Shown piece after piece: positions 40,001-52,000 of a stretch of 64,000 nucleotides of DNA. The notes beneath the pieces are model-generated. The model ran no database searches and was not told where the DNA came from. It was given only the letters and a program-made list of their open reading frames with translations. The stretch is from Emiliania huxleyi CCMP1516. Taxonomy: Eukaryota > Haptophyta > Isochrysidales > Noelaerhabdaceae. Position numbers and translations under genes: made by a program. Location: the NCBI RefSeq assembly GCF_000372725.1, contig NW_005202176.1:380188-444187 (forward strand), given 5' to 3'. Within the stretch, counting starts at the first letter, position 1, and every line of letters starts with the position of its first letter.

Positions 40001-43000
40001 TAGGACCAGTCGGCGGCCGGGGCAGCCTTGCCGGCGGCCGAGGCAGCCTTGCCGGCGGCGCCCTTCTTGAGCACACGGCTCTCGAAGTGGTCGAGCCTCG
40101 TCGCCTTCCCGAGGCCAGACAGGACGACGTCAGCCGTGGAGGCGCCTCGCCGGCTCAGCATCGCGACCATGTTGCCGTGCAAGCCGCTGAGCGCCGCCTC
40201 TGCCACCGAGAAGGGGAGTCGAGTCTCGCTCGAGCGCTCGCGCTCCATCAGAATCGAGGCCTGCAGCGCGCCGTCAAGGTCCGCGGGGTGGAGGAGAGTG
40301 CCCTCGAGGCACGCCTTGCGTCGGGGGCGCAGAGACGCGATCGCCGTGCCCGAGAGAGCCGACGCCCAGCCCTGAGCGAGCGTCTGGAAGGCGCGGCCGT
40401 ACTCGAGCCCAACGGCGCGGAAGTCGCCGTAGATCCGAGCTGCATCGGCGGCGTGCGGGCAGCACGCGCGCTGCGCTGGCGCGGCGAGCGACCGCGCGCC
40501 CGCCGCGCCTCCCGCCCCGCCACCCGAGGGTGACGCCGCGCAATGCACCATCCGCTCGGCGAGGGCGGCGCCCGCGCCGCTGCGAATCTCAAGACTGTCG
40601 AGCGCACCCGACACCTCGCACTCGATGTGCTGGTCGGCAGCCGGCTCCACCACGCAGGGCTGCATGAAGAGGACGCGGCGCAGATGGCACGCACGGCTGC
40701 CCGCGTAAAGCGTGCTCGCCTGGCATGCGGCCCGCGCCAGCTCGAGATAGCCGGCCGCGGGGAAGATGACGCGGCCTTGCACGACGTGGTCGGCCATGAG
40801 GGCAACTAGCCGGCCCCGGGCCGGCGAGCGGAAGAGGTGGGCCTCGCCGGCGCGGCCCGGCTGCTGCGCCAGCGGGTGCAGCTCGTCCTGCCACGAGAAG
40901 CGCTGCCTGCGGTAGACCAAGCCCGGAGCGGACGGCGGCCGCGCCGGCTCGCCCGCGCGGGCCGAGCACGAGAGGACGGCGTGGACGATGGTGCCGCTGT
41001 AGCCAAAGGAGGAGACGCCTCCCACTGCCACCAACCCGCGCTCCCGCTGCAACCGCTGCGTAGGCAGTATGGCGCTCGGTCCTGCACCCCCACCGAGATG
41101 CTCAGAGACGAGCTCGTTCATCACCCGGAGCTGCGCGTTGCCAGCGCAGTCAGCCGACAAGACGTGAAGGGCCTTGCAGATGCCGAACAGCCCAGACATT
41201 GGCTCCGCGTGGCCGACATTTGCCTTGAGCGCCCCAACAGCGACGTGCCCCGGAGCCGCGCGGAAGAGGTGCGACAAGGCGCCGCTCTCGATCGGGTCGC
41301 CGAGCGCCGTGCCTGTGCCGTGCGCCTCAATCGATGCGACAGCAGCCGCGGTGACCGACGCGCGAGACAGGGCAGCGTTCATCAGCACCCGCTGGGCGGA
41401 GCCGTTTGGCGCAGTCAGGCTCGCGCTGCGTCCATCCTGCCGCACCGCGCTGCCAAGCAGAAGCCGGGCGGGAGCTCCCTCGCAAATAGCGTCACGTGTG
41501 AGGACGATCGCGCCGACGCCCTCCGCCCGGACAAACCCGTTGGCACTCCTGTCGTAGGTCTTGCAGCGGGCGTCGGGAGAAAGCATTCCCGCAGCGGCAA
41601 CTCGTAGGGTCACAAGAGGCGACAGCTTCAGCGTCACAGACGCGACCAACGCCAGCGCGCACTCGGTATTGCGCATGGCGCTGGCGGCGCTGTGCTGCGC
41701 ACTGAGTGCCGAAGAGCAAGCAGTGTCGAGGCTCATGCAGGGCCCCATCAGCCCCAAGCAGAAGGAGATGCGCCCCGCGGCAACGGAGTTGGTGTCGGCA
41801 GTCACGGCATAGACAGAGGCTGCGGCTTGTGGCGACTGCATCCGGGTCCAATCTGGCCGCTCCATCCCAACGTATACGCCGGTGTCTGTGCCGAGCAGCG
41901 AGTCGCGTCGCAAGCCGTGGCCGTGGAAGGCCTGATAGCTGAGCTCAAGGAGCAGCCGCTGCTGCGGGTCCATGGCAGCGCCCTCAGTGGGCGAGATGGC
42001 GAAGAGGGCGCTGTCGAACAGCTCAGCTTTGCACACAAACCCACCGCTGCCTGCAGCCGCCGCCTGCACGTCGCTGATTGAGCCGATGTCCACGTGCTCG
42101 CTGAGCACCCATCGCACGCGGGGCACTGCGCGGATGCCGTCCCCGCTCGCTTCGAAGCTCGCCATTGCTTCACCGATCGCCTCGGCTCCTCCTGGCCAGC
42201 GCGCGACATCCCCACCTGAGATCGAGATGGCTTTCTCCGCCGCTGCAGGCGACGCACTGGCAGTGGCAATCGGCCGGTTTGCGCCCGAGCAGCGCAGCTC
42301 TTCTAGCAGATGCGATGCGAGGGCTCGGGGAGTCGGGTGGTCGAACACCATTGTTGGCGACACCGCGACGCCCGTTAGATCGCGCAGGCGCGAGGCGAGC
42401 TCCGTTGCGGCTAGCGAGTCGATGCCAGCCTCCATCAGCGGCGTGGCGGCGCCGATGGCTTCGACGTCGCTCAGCTTGCGCACCGTCTCCAAAACGGCCT
42501 CCTCCATTCTCGTCGCTCTGACCGCTGGCGTCAACGTCGCCAGCTCCTGGCTAAAGTTGCTTCCGCACGCATTCTCAGTGCCAGAGGCTGCAGAGCTAGA
42601 CACGGCGGCGCGCAGCTCCGACAGGAGAGGAACGTCTGCGCTGGGCACGCCCTCGAGCATGCGTGCGGTGGCCGTGGGCAGTGGCAATCGCACGGCCACG
42701 GCCGCATTGCTGAGCACCGACTGGAGTACGGCCTCGTACTCGACGAGAGAGATGGCAAGCATGCCTCGGAAGGACATCTGCCCTTTGGAGAAGGCAGCGG
42801 CTCCGATTCCGACGCCCTGCACGAGCGGGAACTGCACGCTGCTGGCGACGCACCCGCGGCTGCCCAAGTGGGCGGCCAACACGTCCAAGCACGAGTTGGC
42901 CGAGGCGTAGCTCGCTTGCCCGGCGCCGCCGAGCATGGCAGCGACAGACGAGTAGAGCAAGAATCCCCGCAACGGTGCCGTCGTCGTGCAGGCGTGAAGA

Positions 43001-46000
43001 AGCCTTGCGCTGTCGACTTTGGCCGCAAAGACGGCGTGCACGCGCGGCGCGAGGATGTCGGCGAGCAGACCCTTGTCGGCCACGCCTGCTGCATGCAGGA
43101 CATGGGCGGTCCCACCGGCCGTGGCTCCAAGCAGCGCCTTGACATCGGCCGGCTTGCTCGCGTCGCACGCCAGGACAGCCACATGCTTCGCCGAGTCTCG
43201 CAGAGATTGCAGCATGTCGTGCAGGCCTTGGCCGTCGCGCACCACAGCGCCGCTGCGAGAGGTGAGCAGAATCGACGAGGCAGAGCGAGCAAAGAGCAGC
43301 GCCGCCTTGAGCCCGAGACCACCAAGGCCGCCAGTCACAACGACGGAACTTCTCTGCCTGGACGGACCGGCCAAAGTCGAGGTTTTCGTCACGCCGCCCC
43401 CACGGCGGAGGCGGGCCACAAACCTCGAGGCACCGACGTAGGCTGCAGCGGAGTCGTGCGCCGCCGCGGAAAGCGCAGCTGTGAAGAATGAGCGTGCTGC
43501 CTCCTCCGCGGCCGGCGTGGCGCGGGGGAGATCGACGAGTCCGAGCCGCAGCTGGGGCCGCTCGAGCTGGAGGACTCTGCCGACGCCCCACGAGCCACAC
43601 CCTCCGAGGATGGAGCCGGGCTGGACGACGCGTGGCGCGGCGACAACCTCGCCGCTGGTGCAGACGATGATCTGGGGGGGCGGCTGCAGATTGACCAGGC
43701 GCTGGAGAAGAGTGATCAGAGGGGCGGCCGTGGTGTCGCCCTCCCCGCCGGGGCAGATGACCACGGCGGCCCACTGCCCGGCTGCGCTGGCCCCCGCCTC
43801 CAAGTCAGCCTTCTCCACCTGCAGCCTAGCCTGGACAAGCGCTCTCCCGACAAGCGAAATCCCCTGGTGGGGAGCGAGCAGAAGGCAGCGGCCAGAGACG
43901 GTAGCCGCCTGAAGCGCGCTGCGGGAGCGGACCCACGCAGCTTGGTAGCTTGAAAGCGAGGCCTCGGTGCTGGTAGGCGACGAGGAGCGCCACTTGAACG
44001 ACTTGTGGCGGTAGCTGTAACGGCGTGTGAACGAGGTGGACGGGGCCACCGTCAGCGCTGATGCAGCAGCGACGACATGCACAATGGTGCCGCTGTACCC
44101 AAACGAGCTCACGCCGCCGAGCCGAGTGGCGTTGCCGCCCTCCCACGTCGTCGCGAGCTGCGTCTGGTGCAAGACGCGGACGCTCTCGATCGCGGAAGCC
44201 ACGTGCGGGTTGAGCACGCGGAGCTGTGCGTTGGGCGACGCCTGATCGGTCACCAGCTTCAGCCCGAGGCGAAGAAGCCCCGCGGCACCGGCAGCAGGCT
44301 CGGCATGGCCCGCGTTGGCCTTGATGCTGCCCACTGCCGTGATGGAACCGTGCCCTGCAAGCAAGGTCGCGGCGAGCGAGCCCACCTCGATCGGGTCGCC
44401 GAGCGACGTGCCAGTGCCGTGCGCCTCGACGCAGCTCAGATCATCGCAGGTCGATCCGGCATCGACGAGCGCTGCCTCAAGGAGCGCCTGCTGCGCCTTG
44501 CCGTTTGGCGCGGTGAGGCTCGCGCTCTTGCCGTCTGATCGCACGCAGCTACCCGCCAAGGAGAGGTGGCCCATCCCCGTGCGCAAGGTGAGGGCACAGC
44601 ACGCCTCAGCACGAGCATAGCCGTCAGCGCGGGCGTCAAAAGTGTGGCAGCGCCCCCGCGCCGACGTCATGCCAGCCGTCGCAAAGCTATAGCTAACTCG
44701 GGGCAAAAGAAGCAGGCTGATGCCAGCGACCAAGTTGTCGACGCTTTCGGCATGCCGTGTCGCACGCACCGCCGCATGGCATGCGGTGAGAGTAGAGGAG
44801 CAGGCAGTGTCATACGACGCGCACGGACCCTGGAGGCCCAAAATGTAGGACAGCCGTCCAGATGCGATCGAGTGGCTGCTACCCGTGGCGGAGTAGACGC
44901 TGCCCCCTGCGGGAGATTTCGAGAGAATCTCGGCGAAGTCGTTGGCGGCGATGCCAATGAAAATCCCGGTGACGCTCCCTAGCAGGCTGGACTTGGGAAG
45001 TCCAGCACCGTGTAGCGACTCGTAGCCCCGCTCGAGCAAGATGCGCTGCTGCGGATCCATCGAAGCCGCCTCCACCGCGGAGATGCCAAAGTGGCCGTTA
45101 TCGAACAGGTCGGCCGCTCGGACAAACGCTCCGTGGCAAACGCGCTGAGCAACTGCAGCGGAAACGTTGCTGGCCTCTAGCGTCCACCGGTCTGCAGGCA
45201 CCTCCGACACCACGTTGCCGCCCGTCGCGGCGACGGCTCGAGCCGCCTCGAGAGTGGTGACGCCCTCCGGAAGGGTGGCAGAGAGGCCGGCGGCGCAAAC
45301 CGCCTCGGCAGCGCGGGCGGAGGCATGCGAGGGCGTGGCGGCGGCGGCTGCCACCGGCGGCGCGCCCTTGTCGCTGAAGAAGGAAGCCAGCTGACGCGCA
45401 GTCGGGTGGTCAAACACCAGAGTGCTCGGCAGTGGCACCGCGTCGCCAGCCGCCCGCTGGAGCTGGTTGCGCAGCTCGACCGCGCCGAGCGAGTCGAGCC
45501 CCGCCTCCATGAGAGGCACGTCCGCGTCGACGCGTGCGCTCATTGTGCCCTGCAAGATCTCGAGCACCCCGTCGAGGCTCAGAAGGGCGGACGAACCCGC
45601 CGTCGCGGCCGGCTGGGTCGCGCTGGCACTCGCCGGAACGCCCGGCGCCGGCGCTGCGCGGGCGCGCTTCGGCGCCGCTCGGCCGCGCCGGTTCTTCCAC
45701 GGCAGGAGCAGGCCGGGCACGGCGCCGGCAGGTGCGCGGCCGAGCAGCAGCGGCCACTCGGCCGGCCACACCGCCACGACGCGGTCGCACCGCGCCAGCG
45801 AGGCGTGAAGGGCGTCCCACGCCATCGCACGCGTGACGGCGCCCATGCCGCTCTTCGTCGCCCGCTCGTCCGCCCCGTGGCGCGCAGCGTAGCCGATCTC
45901 GGCGACGGCGCCCCACTGCGTGCCGAGCCCGCCCAGGCCCGCGTCGCGCCGGCAGTGCACCAGCGAGTCGAGCCACGTGTTGGCCGCAGAGTGCGGCGTC

Positions 46001-49000
46001 GCGGCGGCGTTGCCGATGAGCCCCGCCACCGACGAGTAGGCGTGGAAGTGCTGCAGCGCGCCGGCGAGGCTGGCCGCGTGCAGCCAGCCCGCGCCGTGCA
46101 CCTTGGGCGCGAAGACCGTGGCGAAGTGGCCCATCGCCTGGTTGCGCACCGTCGCATCCGCAAGCAAGCCCGCGGCGTGGTAGACCCCGCACAGCGGCAT
46201 GCAGCTCTGCTGCACGGCGCCGGCAAGCGCCCGCACAGCGGTGGCGTCAGACACGTCGCAACGGGCGGGCGACACGGCAACGCGGCTGGTGAGCCACGCC
46301 CAGTCCGCCTCGCTGCCGCTCTGCACGCGCCCGCTGCGAGACGAAAGCACCAGGTGCTTCGCGCCACGCCCCACGAGCATGCGTGCCGTCAGCAAGCCGA
46401 GCCCGCCGAGCCCACCCGAGAAGAGGTGGGTGCCGCGATCGAGCTCCGCGCGCCGTGCGCCAGGCGACCGCTCGCCCACCTGGGAGACGATGATCGCCTG
46501 CGCCTCTAGGACGTAGCCGTCGCCGCGCATGCAGTGGGAGCTGGCAAAGCCGCTCGCCGCCAGGATCTGACGCCAGTGCTCCCACGACAGCAGCGGGCTC
46601 GGCTGGTTGGTGCGCTCCGGGTCGCTCGCAAACATCCACCACCCGTCGGTCAGGCCAAACGTGGTCTGCAAAAATCCATTCGTTCGAAGCAGCTCATTCA
46701 GAAGAAGGAAGCCCCCGTCGCAGAGCAGGCGGCGGCAGTTTCGCAGCGTGTTGCGGATGAAGGGCGTCGCGTGCAGCACGTTGGTGGCGATGGCGAGGTC
46801 GAACGATCCCGAGGCGAAGCCCTGGAGGCGCGAGTCGGCGTCGATGTTGAGCAGCTCAAAGCGCATGAAGCCGGCGTACTCGGCAAAGCGCCGCTGCGCC
46901 TGGTTGAGGAAGACCTCCGACACGTCGGTGAACATGTACTGCTCGCACACCCGACGCAGCCGCGGCAGCACGCTCGATGCCGTGCCGCCCGTGCCGGCGC
47001 CAACCTCGACGACGCTCAAGAAGCGGCCGGCTGGCAGGCTGGCAATGATGGAGTCGACCGCGGCCACCACGCACTCGTTGTAGAAGCGAGCGTTGACGGC
47101 GTCCTCGTACACGGGCAGCGTCAGCTCCATGGACCCTCCCGGGAAGAGGAGCTCCTGGTAGGCGACGGTGCCGAGGAGGGCGGCGGCGAGCTGGGAGGCA
47201 CATCGTTGAGTCACGCCAACCTCAGGCCAGAGCCGCGGCGACACTGCGAGCACGTCTTCGTACGATGCGGGCTCTGTGGGCGGCTCGATGGCGGCGCACC
47301 ACTCATATAGCAGCCGGTGGTGCCACTTGGGGATGGCAGAAGGGTCCAAACCGCTCAGGGCGCGGGCGATGTCGTGCCTCACAGCCCTCTCAAGCACCTC
47401 GTGGGCGTCCGTCACCTGCGGCAAGTCCTCGAGCGCGCGCACCGCGTCCGACACGTGGGCATCAAGCAGCTCGCAGAGCGGCGCAAACGCCACCGCCAAC
47501 GAGCTTGGCGCACCCAACCGGACAGGTATCGTGATCACCACCTTGCCGAGGTTTGCGCCGCCCGAGAGGAACCGGAACGCGTCTCGTGCCTCGCGCTCGA
47601 TGCCGAAGCTGCGGAGCGGGAGGCCGTGGACCACAACCGCCTCGAGCCGCCGCGCGAGGACCTGCAGCACCTCTGCAGAGTACCAGTCAGGGTCGGCGGG
47701 GACGTCGAGCGCCATGTCGAGGACGGAATAGGCGCTCGGCACGGCGGCGGCGGCTCGCGCAACGCTCCACACGGAGCGCTTCCCGATCTCTTCGAACCGG
47801 CCGGCCGGCGCAAGGAGCGCGAAGGAGGTGGAGATGAAGTCCGCGGACAGGCTGTTGAGCACGCCGTCCAGGCGCCGCCCGCCAAGCTGCGATGCGAGCG
47901 AATGCCCGCACGAGGCAGCTTGGCGAGAGCTCGCAGTCGAGCGCACGCCGCAGCACCGCAGGAGGTGGTGCTTGCGCGGGGCGCCCGCGGTGCCAAAGAG
48001 CCGGAGGCGAAGCCACGCGGCGTACTCCGAAGCCGCCAGGCCAACGCCGCCGGCCGTAGCGTGCACGAGCAGCCGCCGCGAGCCGACGAGCCGGGACCGG
48101 ACGAACGCCACGTGCACAGTGCACCAGGTGCTGATCAGAGTGGTCGCGGCCTCAAAGCTCACCGCGCTCGGCTTGCGCACCTGCAATCGCGCGTCGCAGC
48201 ACACATGCGATGCGAGGCAATTCTTCGCCTGACCGAAGCAAGCGTCGCGCTGAGCAATGTGAGCGACCTGCGAGCCCGCGTGCTCCACCATGCCAGCGCA
48301 GTCGGAACCAAGCGTGCCAAGGTACTCCGACGGAAGTTCACCCAACGCATCCAGGACATCCCGGAAGTTGAGGCCGACCGCATGCACGGCGATGCTGACC
48401 TCGGTGGGCGCCACCTCGTTGCCATCGCGGGACGAGTGGTCGCCCCGAGGCTCGAGCTTGAGGTTCGCGAATGAGCCGCGGGGCTCGCAAGTCAGGACGA
48501 TCGACTGCAACGCCGCCGGCGATCTCCGCAAGGTCAGCCGGCGAACGTGCATCGAGCCGCCGCGGAGCGCGGCCTCGTTCTCGGCGGCGGGTCCCACTCG
48601 CAAGCCGTGGACGAACCCGTCCTCGGATGCCAGCGCGCGCGAGCGCACGAGCTCGGCCGCGCCACGCAGCGACTGCGCGCACCCGAAGTCGAGGTCCAGG
48701 TTGTACAGCGGCAGCCCGGCTGCCTCTTGCAGACACGCACGCGCAAAGCCCCACAGACCGGCGTGCTCGCTCGAGCTCCGCCGCACGGAGGCGACGGGCT
48801 GGGTCAGGTGCGTGCAGACCCACACCGGCACAGCGGCGGGCAGGTCCATCTGCCACTGCACGATGGTCAGCGCCGACGCGATGCTGCCCAGCGCGGCCGC
48901 AGCCCGGGGCGGCGCGACGAGGACGACGCCATCGAGAGCGCCGGCCTCGCGCAGCTCCGAGGCGGACCCGCTCTCCGCGCGCCGAGCGATGCTCCGCCCG

Positions 49001-52000
49001 AGCGCCGCGGCCAGCGTGCCGCGCCGGTCGCCCACGAGCAAGACGCGGGCCTCCTGGCTCGGATCGGCCGCGGCGGAGGCCACCGGAGCCCACTCGCACG
49101 CGTAGGACCAGTCGGCGGCCGGGGCAGCCTTGCCGGCGGCCGAGGCAGCCTTGCCGGCGGCGCCCTTCTTGAGCACACGGCTCTCGAAGTGGTCGAGCCT
49201 CGTCGCCTTCCCGAGGCCAGACAGGACGACGTCAGCCGTGGAGGCGCCTCGCCGGCTCAGCATCGCGACCATGTTGCCGTGCAAGCCGCTGAGCGCCGCC
49301 TCTGCCACCGAGAAGGGGAGTCGAGTCTCGCTCGAGCGCTCGCGCTCCATCAGAATCGAGGCCTGCAGCGCGCCGTCAAGGTCCGCGGGGTGGAGGAGAG
49401 TGCCCTCGAGGCACGCCTTGCGTCGGGGGCGCAGAGACGCGATCGCCGTGCCCGAGAGAGCCGACGCCCAGCCCTGAGCGAGCGTCTGGAAGGCGCGGCC
49501 GTACTCGAGCCCAACGGCGCGGAAGTCGCCGTAGATCCGAGCTGCATCGGCGGCGTGCGGGCAGCACGCGCGCTGCGCTGGCGCGGCGAGCGACCGCGCG
49601 CCCGCCGCGCCTCCCGCCCCGCCACCCGAGGGTGACGCCGCGCAATGCACCATCCGCTCGGCGAGGGCGGCGCCCGCGCCGCTGCGAATCTCAAGACTGT
49701 CGAGCGCACCCGACACCTCGCACTCGATGTGCTGGTCGGCAGCCGGCTCCACCACGCAGGGCTGCATGAAGAGGACGCGGCGCAGATGGCACGCACGGCT
49801 GCCCGCGTAAAGCGTGCTCGCCTGGCATGCGGCCCGCGCCAGCTCGAGGTAGCCGGCCGCGGGGAAGATGACGCGGCCTTGCACGACGTGGTCGGCCATG
49901 AGGGCAACTAGCCGGCCCCGGGCCGGCGAGCGGAAGAGGTGGGCCTCGCCGGCGCGGCCCGGCTGCTGCGCCAGCGGGTGCAGCTCGTCCTGCCACGAGA
50001 AGCGCTGCCTGCGGTAGACCAAGCCCGGAGCGGACGGCGGCCGCGCCGGCTCGCCCGCGCGGGCCGAGCACGAGAGGACGGCGTGGACAATGGTGCCGCT
50101 GTAGCCAAAGGAGGAGACTGCACCGTACATAAGACCCGACTGCCCGTGACCCACGTTGCTTGGTGCCGTGGGTAGTCCGCAAGGCACGATGGAGAGCACA
50201 TCGTGGACGTGGGGGTTCACTCTCCGGAGCTGCGCGTTCGGCGACGTCGCGGAGCCTTGCAATGCAAGCACCAACGCCTGAAACCCGCTGAATCCAGCGC
50301 CAGGCTCGGCGTGGCCCGCGTTGGCCTTGAGGCTCCCGACAGTCGTCTGTGCCGCGCCCTCCTTGGCGGCAGGAACAAAGACGCTCGTCGATAGACTCCG
50401 CATCTCGATCGGGTCGCCCAGCGCGGTTCCCGTCCCGTGTGCCTCCTCCACTTGCACGTCCGCAGCGCGCACCCCCGCCCGCGCTATCGCCGCGCTGATC
50501 AGACGGCACTGCGCCTGACCGTTCGGGGCGGTGAGGCTAGCACTCCGTCCATCGCAGCGGACAGTCACGCCAGCGACCGCGCATCGGCTCCTCTGGCCCT
50601 CGTCTTGCGGCTCGAAGACCGCCGCGCCGCAAGAGTCAGCGCGCACGTAGCCATCCGCCCTCTCGTCGAAGGTGTGGCACTTGCCTCGAGGCGATGTCAT
50701 GCCCGCGATCGCGAACGCCTGGTGGACGTCGGTCACGAGCATCACGTTGACCGCCAGGACCACCGCCTCGCGGCACTCGCCGAGCTGCAGAGTGCCGCAC
50801 GCCAGATTGGTGGCCGTCAGCCCTGCGGAGCAGGCGGTGTCGACTTGCGTGCAAGGTCCCTGCATGCCAAGCGCGAAGGAGAGCCTCCCAGCTGCTACGG
50901 ACTGGCTGCTGCCGGTGGCAGCGTAGACGGAGCGCCACGCGTCCGACTGGAGGAGCACCCTCGAGAAGTCTTGGCACGAGAGCGCCAGGAAGACTCCGGT
51001 CTCCCGGCCCAGGAGCGAGGCGCGCAGAAGCCCTGCGGCGTGCAAAGCCGCGTAGCCGTGCTCGAGGCACAGGCGCTGCTGTGGGTCCATGGCAAACGCC
51101 TCGCTCTTCGAGACAGAGAAGGCGGATGCGTCGAAGAGGTCAGCCTGGCGGAGGAAAGCTCCGTACCTCATCCGGCTGCACACCACATCGTCCAGTCCGC
51201 CAGCGACCGCGTCGGCGACAGCGCTTCCCACGTCCCACCGTTCCAGCGGGACCTCGGCAGCGACGTCTCCGCAAGAAGCAAGGACCAGTGAAAATGTGTG
51301 CTGCGTAGCAACGCCCGCCGGTAGGCGAACGCTGCTCCCGACCAGCGTCTGTGATGACGAGGTCATCACTGGCGGCGCGAGGCCCAACTCAGAGCCCGGG
51401 TTCTCCTCCGGCGCCTGCACCAGCGCAGAGATGGCGCGGACGGTCGGCGCGTCGAAAATGAAAGTCGACGGCAGCTCCAACCCATCGCCGGCTGCGCGCT
51501 GCAGCTGGTTGCGCAGCTCGACGGCGCCGAGTGAGTCCAAGCCCGCTTCCATGAGAGGCTTGTCCGGGTCGAGCTCAGCCCCCGCGACTCCCTGCGCAAT
51601 TCGCAGTACTTGCTCCATCGGAAGCTGGTTGGTCAAGGTCGAGCTTGCACCACGAGCGGTGGCGGCGGGCTTGAACCTGTCAAGCAGCAGTGGGACGGCG
51701 GGTAGAGACTCCAAGAACCGATCCCAATCGGTGAGAAACAGCGCAAACACGGCCGGCTCGCGAGCGCTGAGCGCCGCGACCAGACCGGCCGCCCCCTCCT
51801 GCAAGCTGATCTGCCGTAGGCCAGACGCCTGTAAGCGTGCACTCACCGCGCTGCCCGCCGCCATACCCACGTCCGCCCACGGGCCCCACTGCACGCTCGA
51901 CGCCGCCAGCCCGTCGCCGCGCCGCCGAGCCGACAGCGCGTCGAGGCAGCAGTTGGCCGCGCTGTAGTTCGACTGGCCCGCGCCAAACAGGGCAGCCATC

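Larger units (their letters stand above)
36070..50100 (-). repeat. Segmental duplication: DH-ER-MT-KR-ACP block of M4 and M6
   Basis: About 4.9 kb at about 50100-45170 and 41000-36070 is nearly identical, from the KS C-terminal FGYSGTIVH motif to the N-terminal part of the next KS (VVSEVPADRW). A third, DH-less copy spans about 34840-31590 in M7. Differences cluster in a few short patches. Confidence 0.95.
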
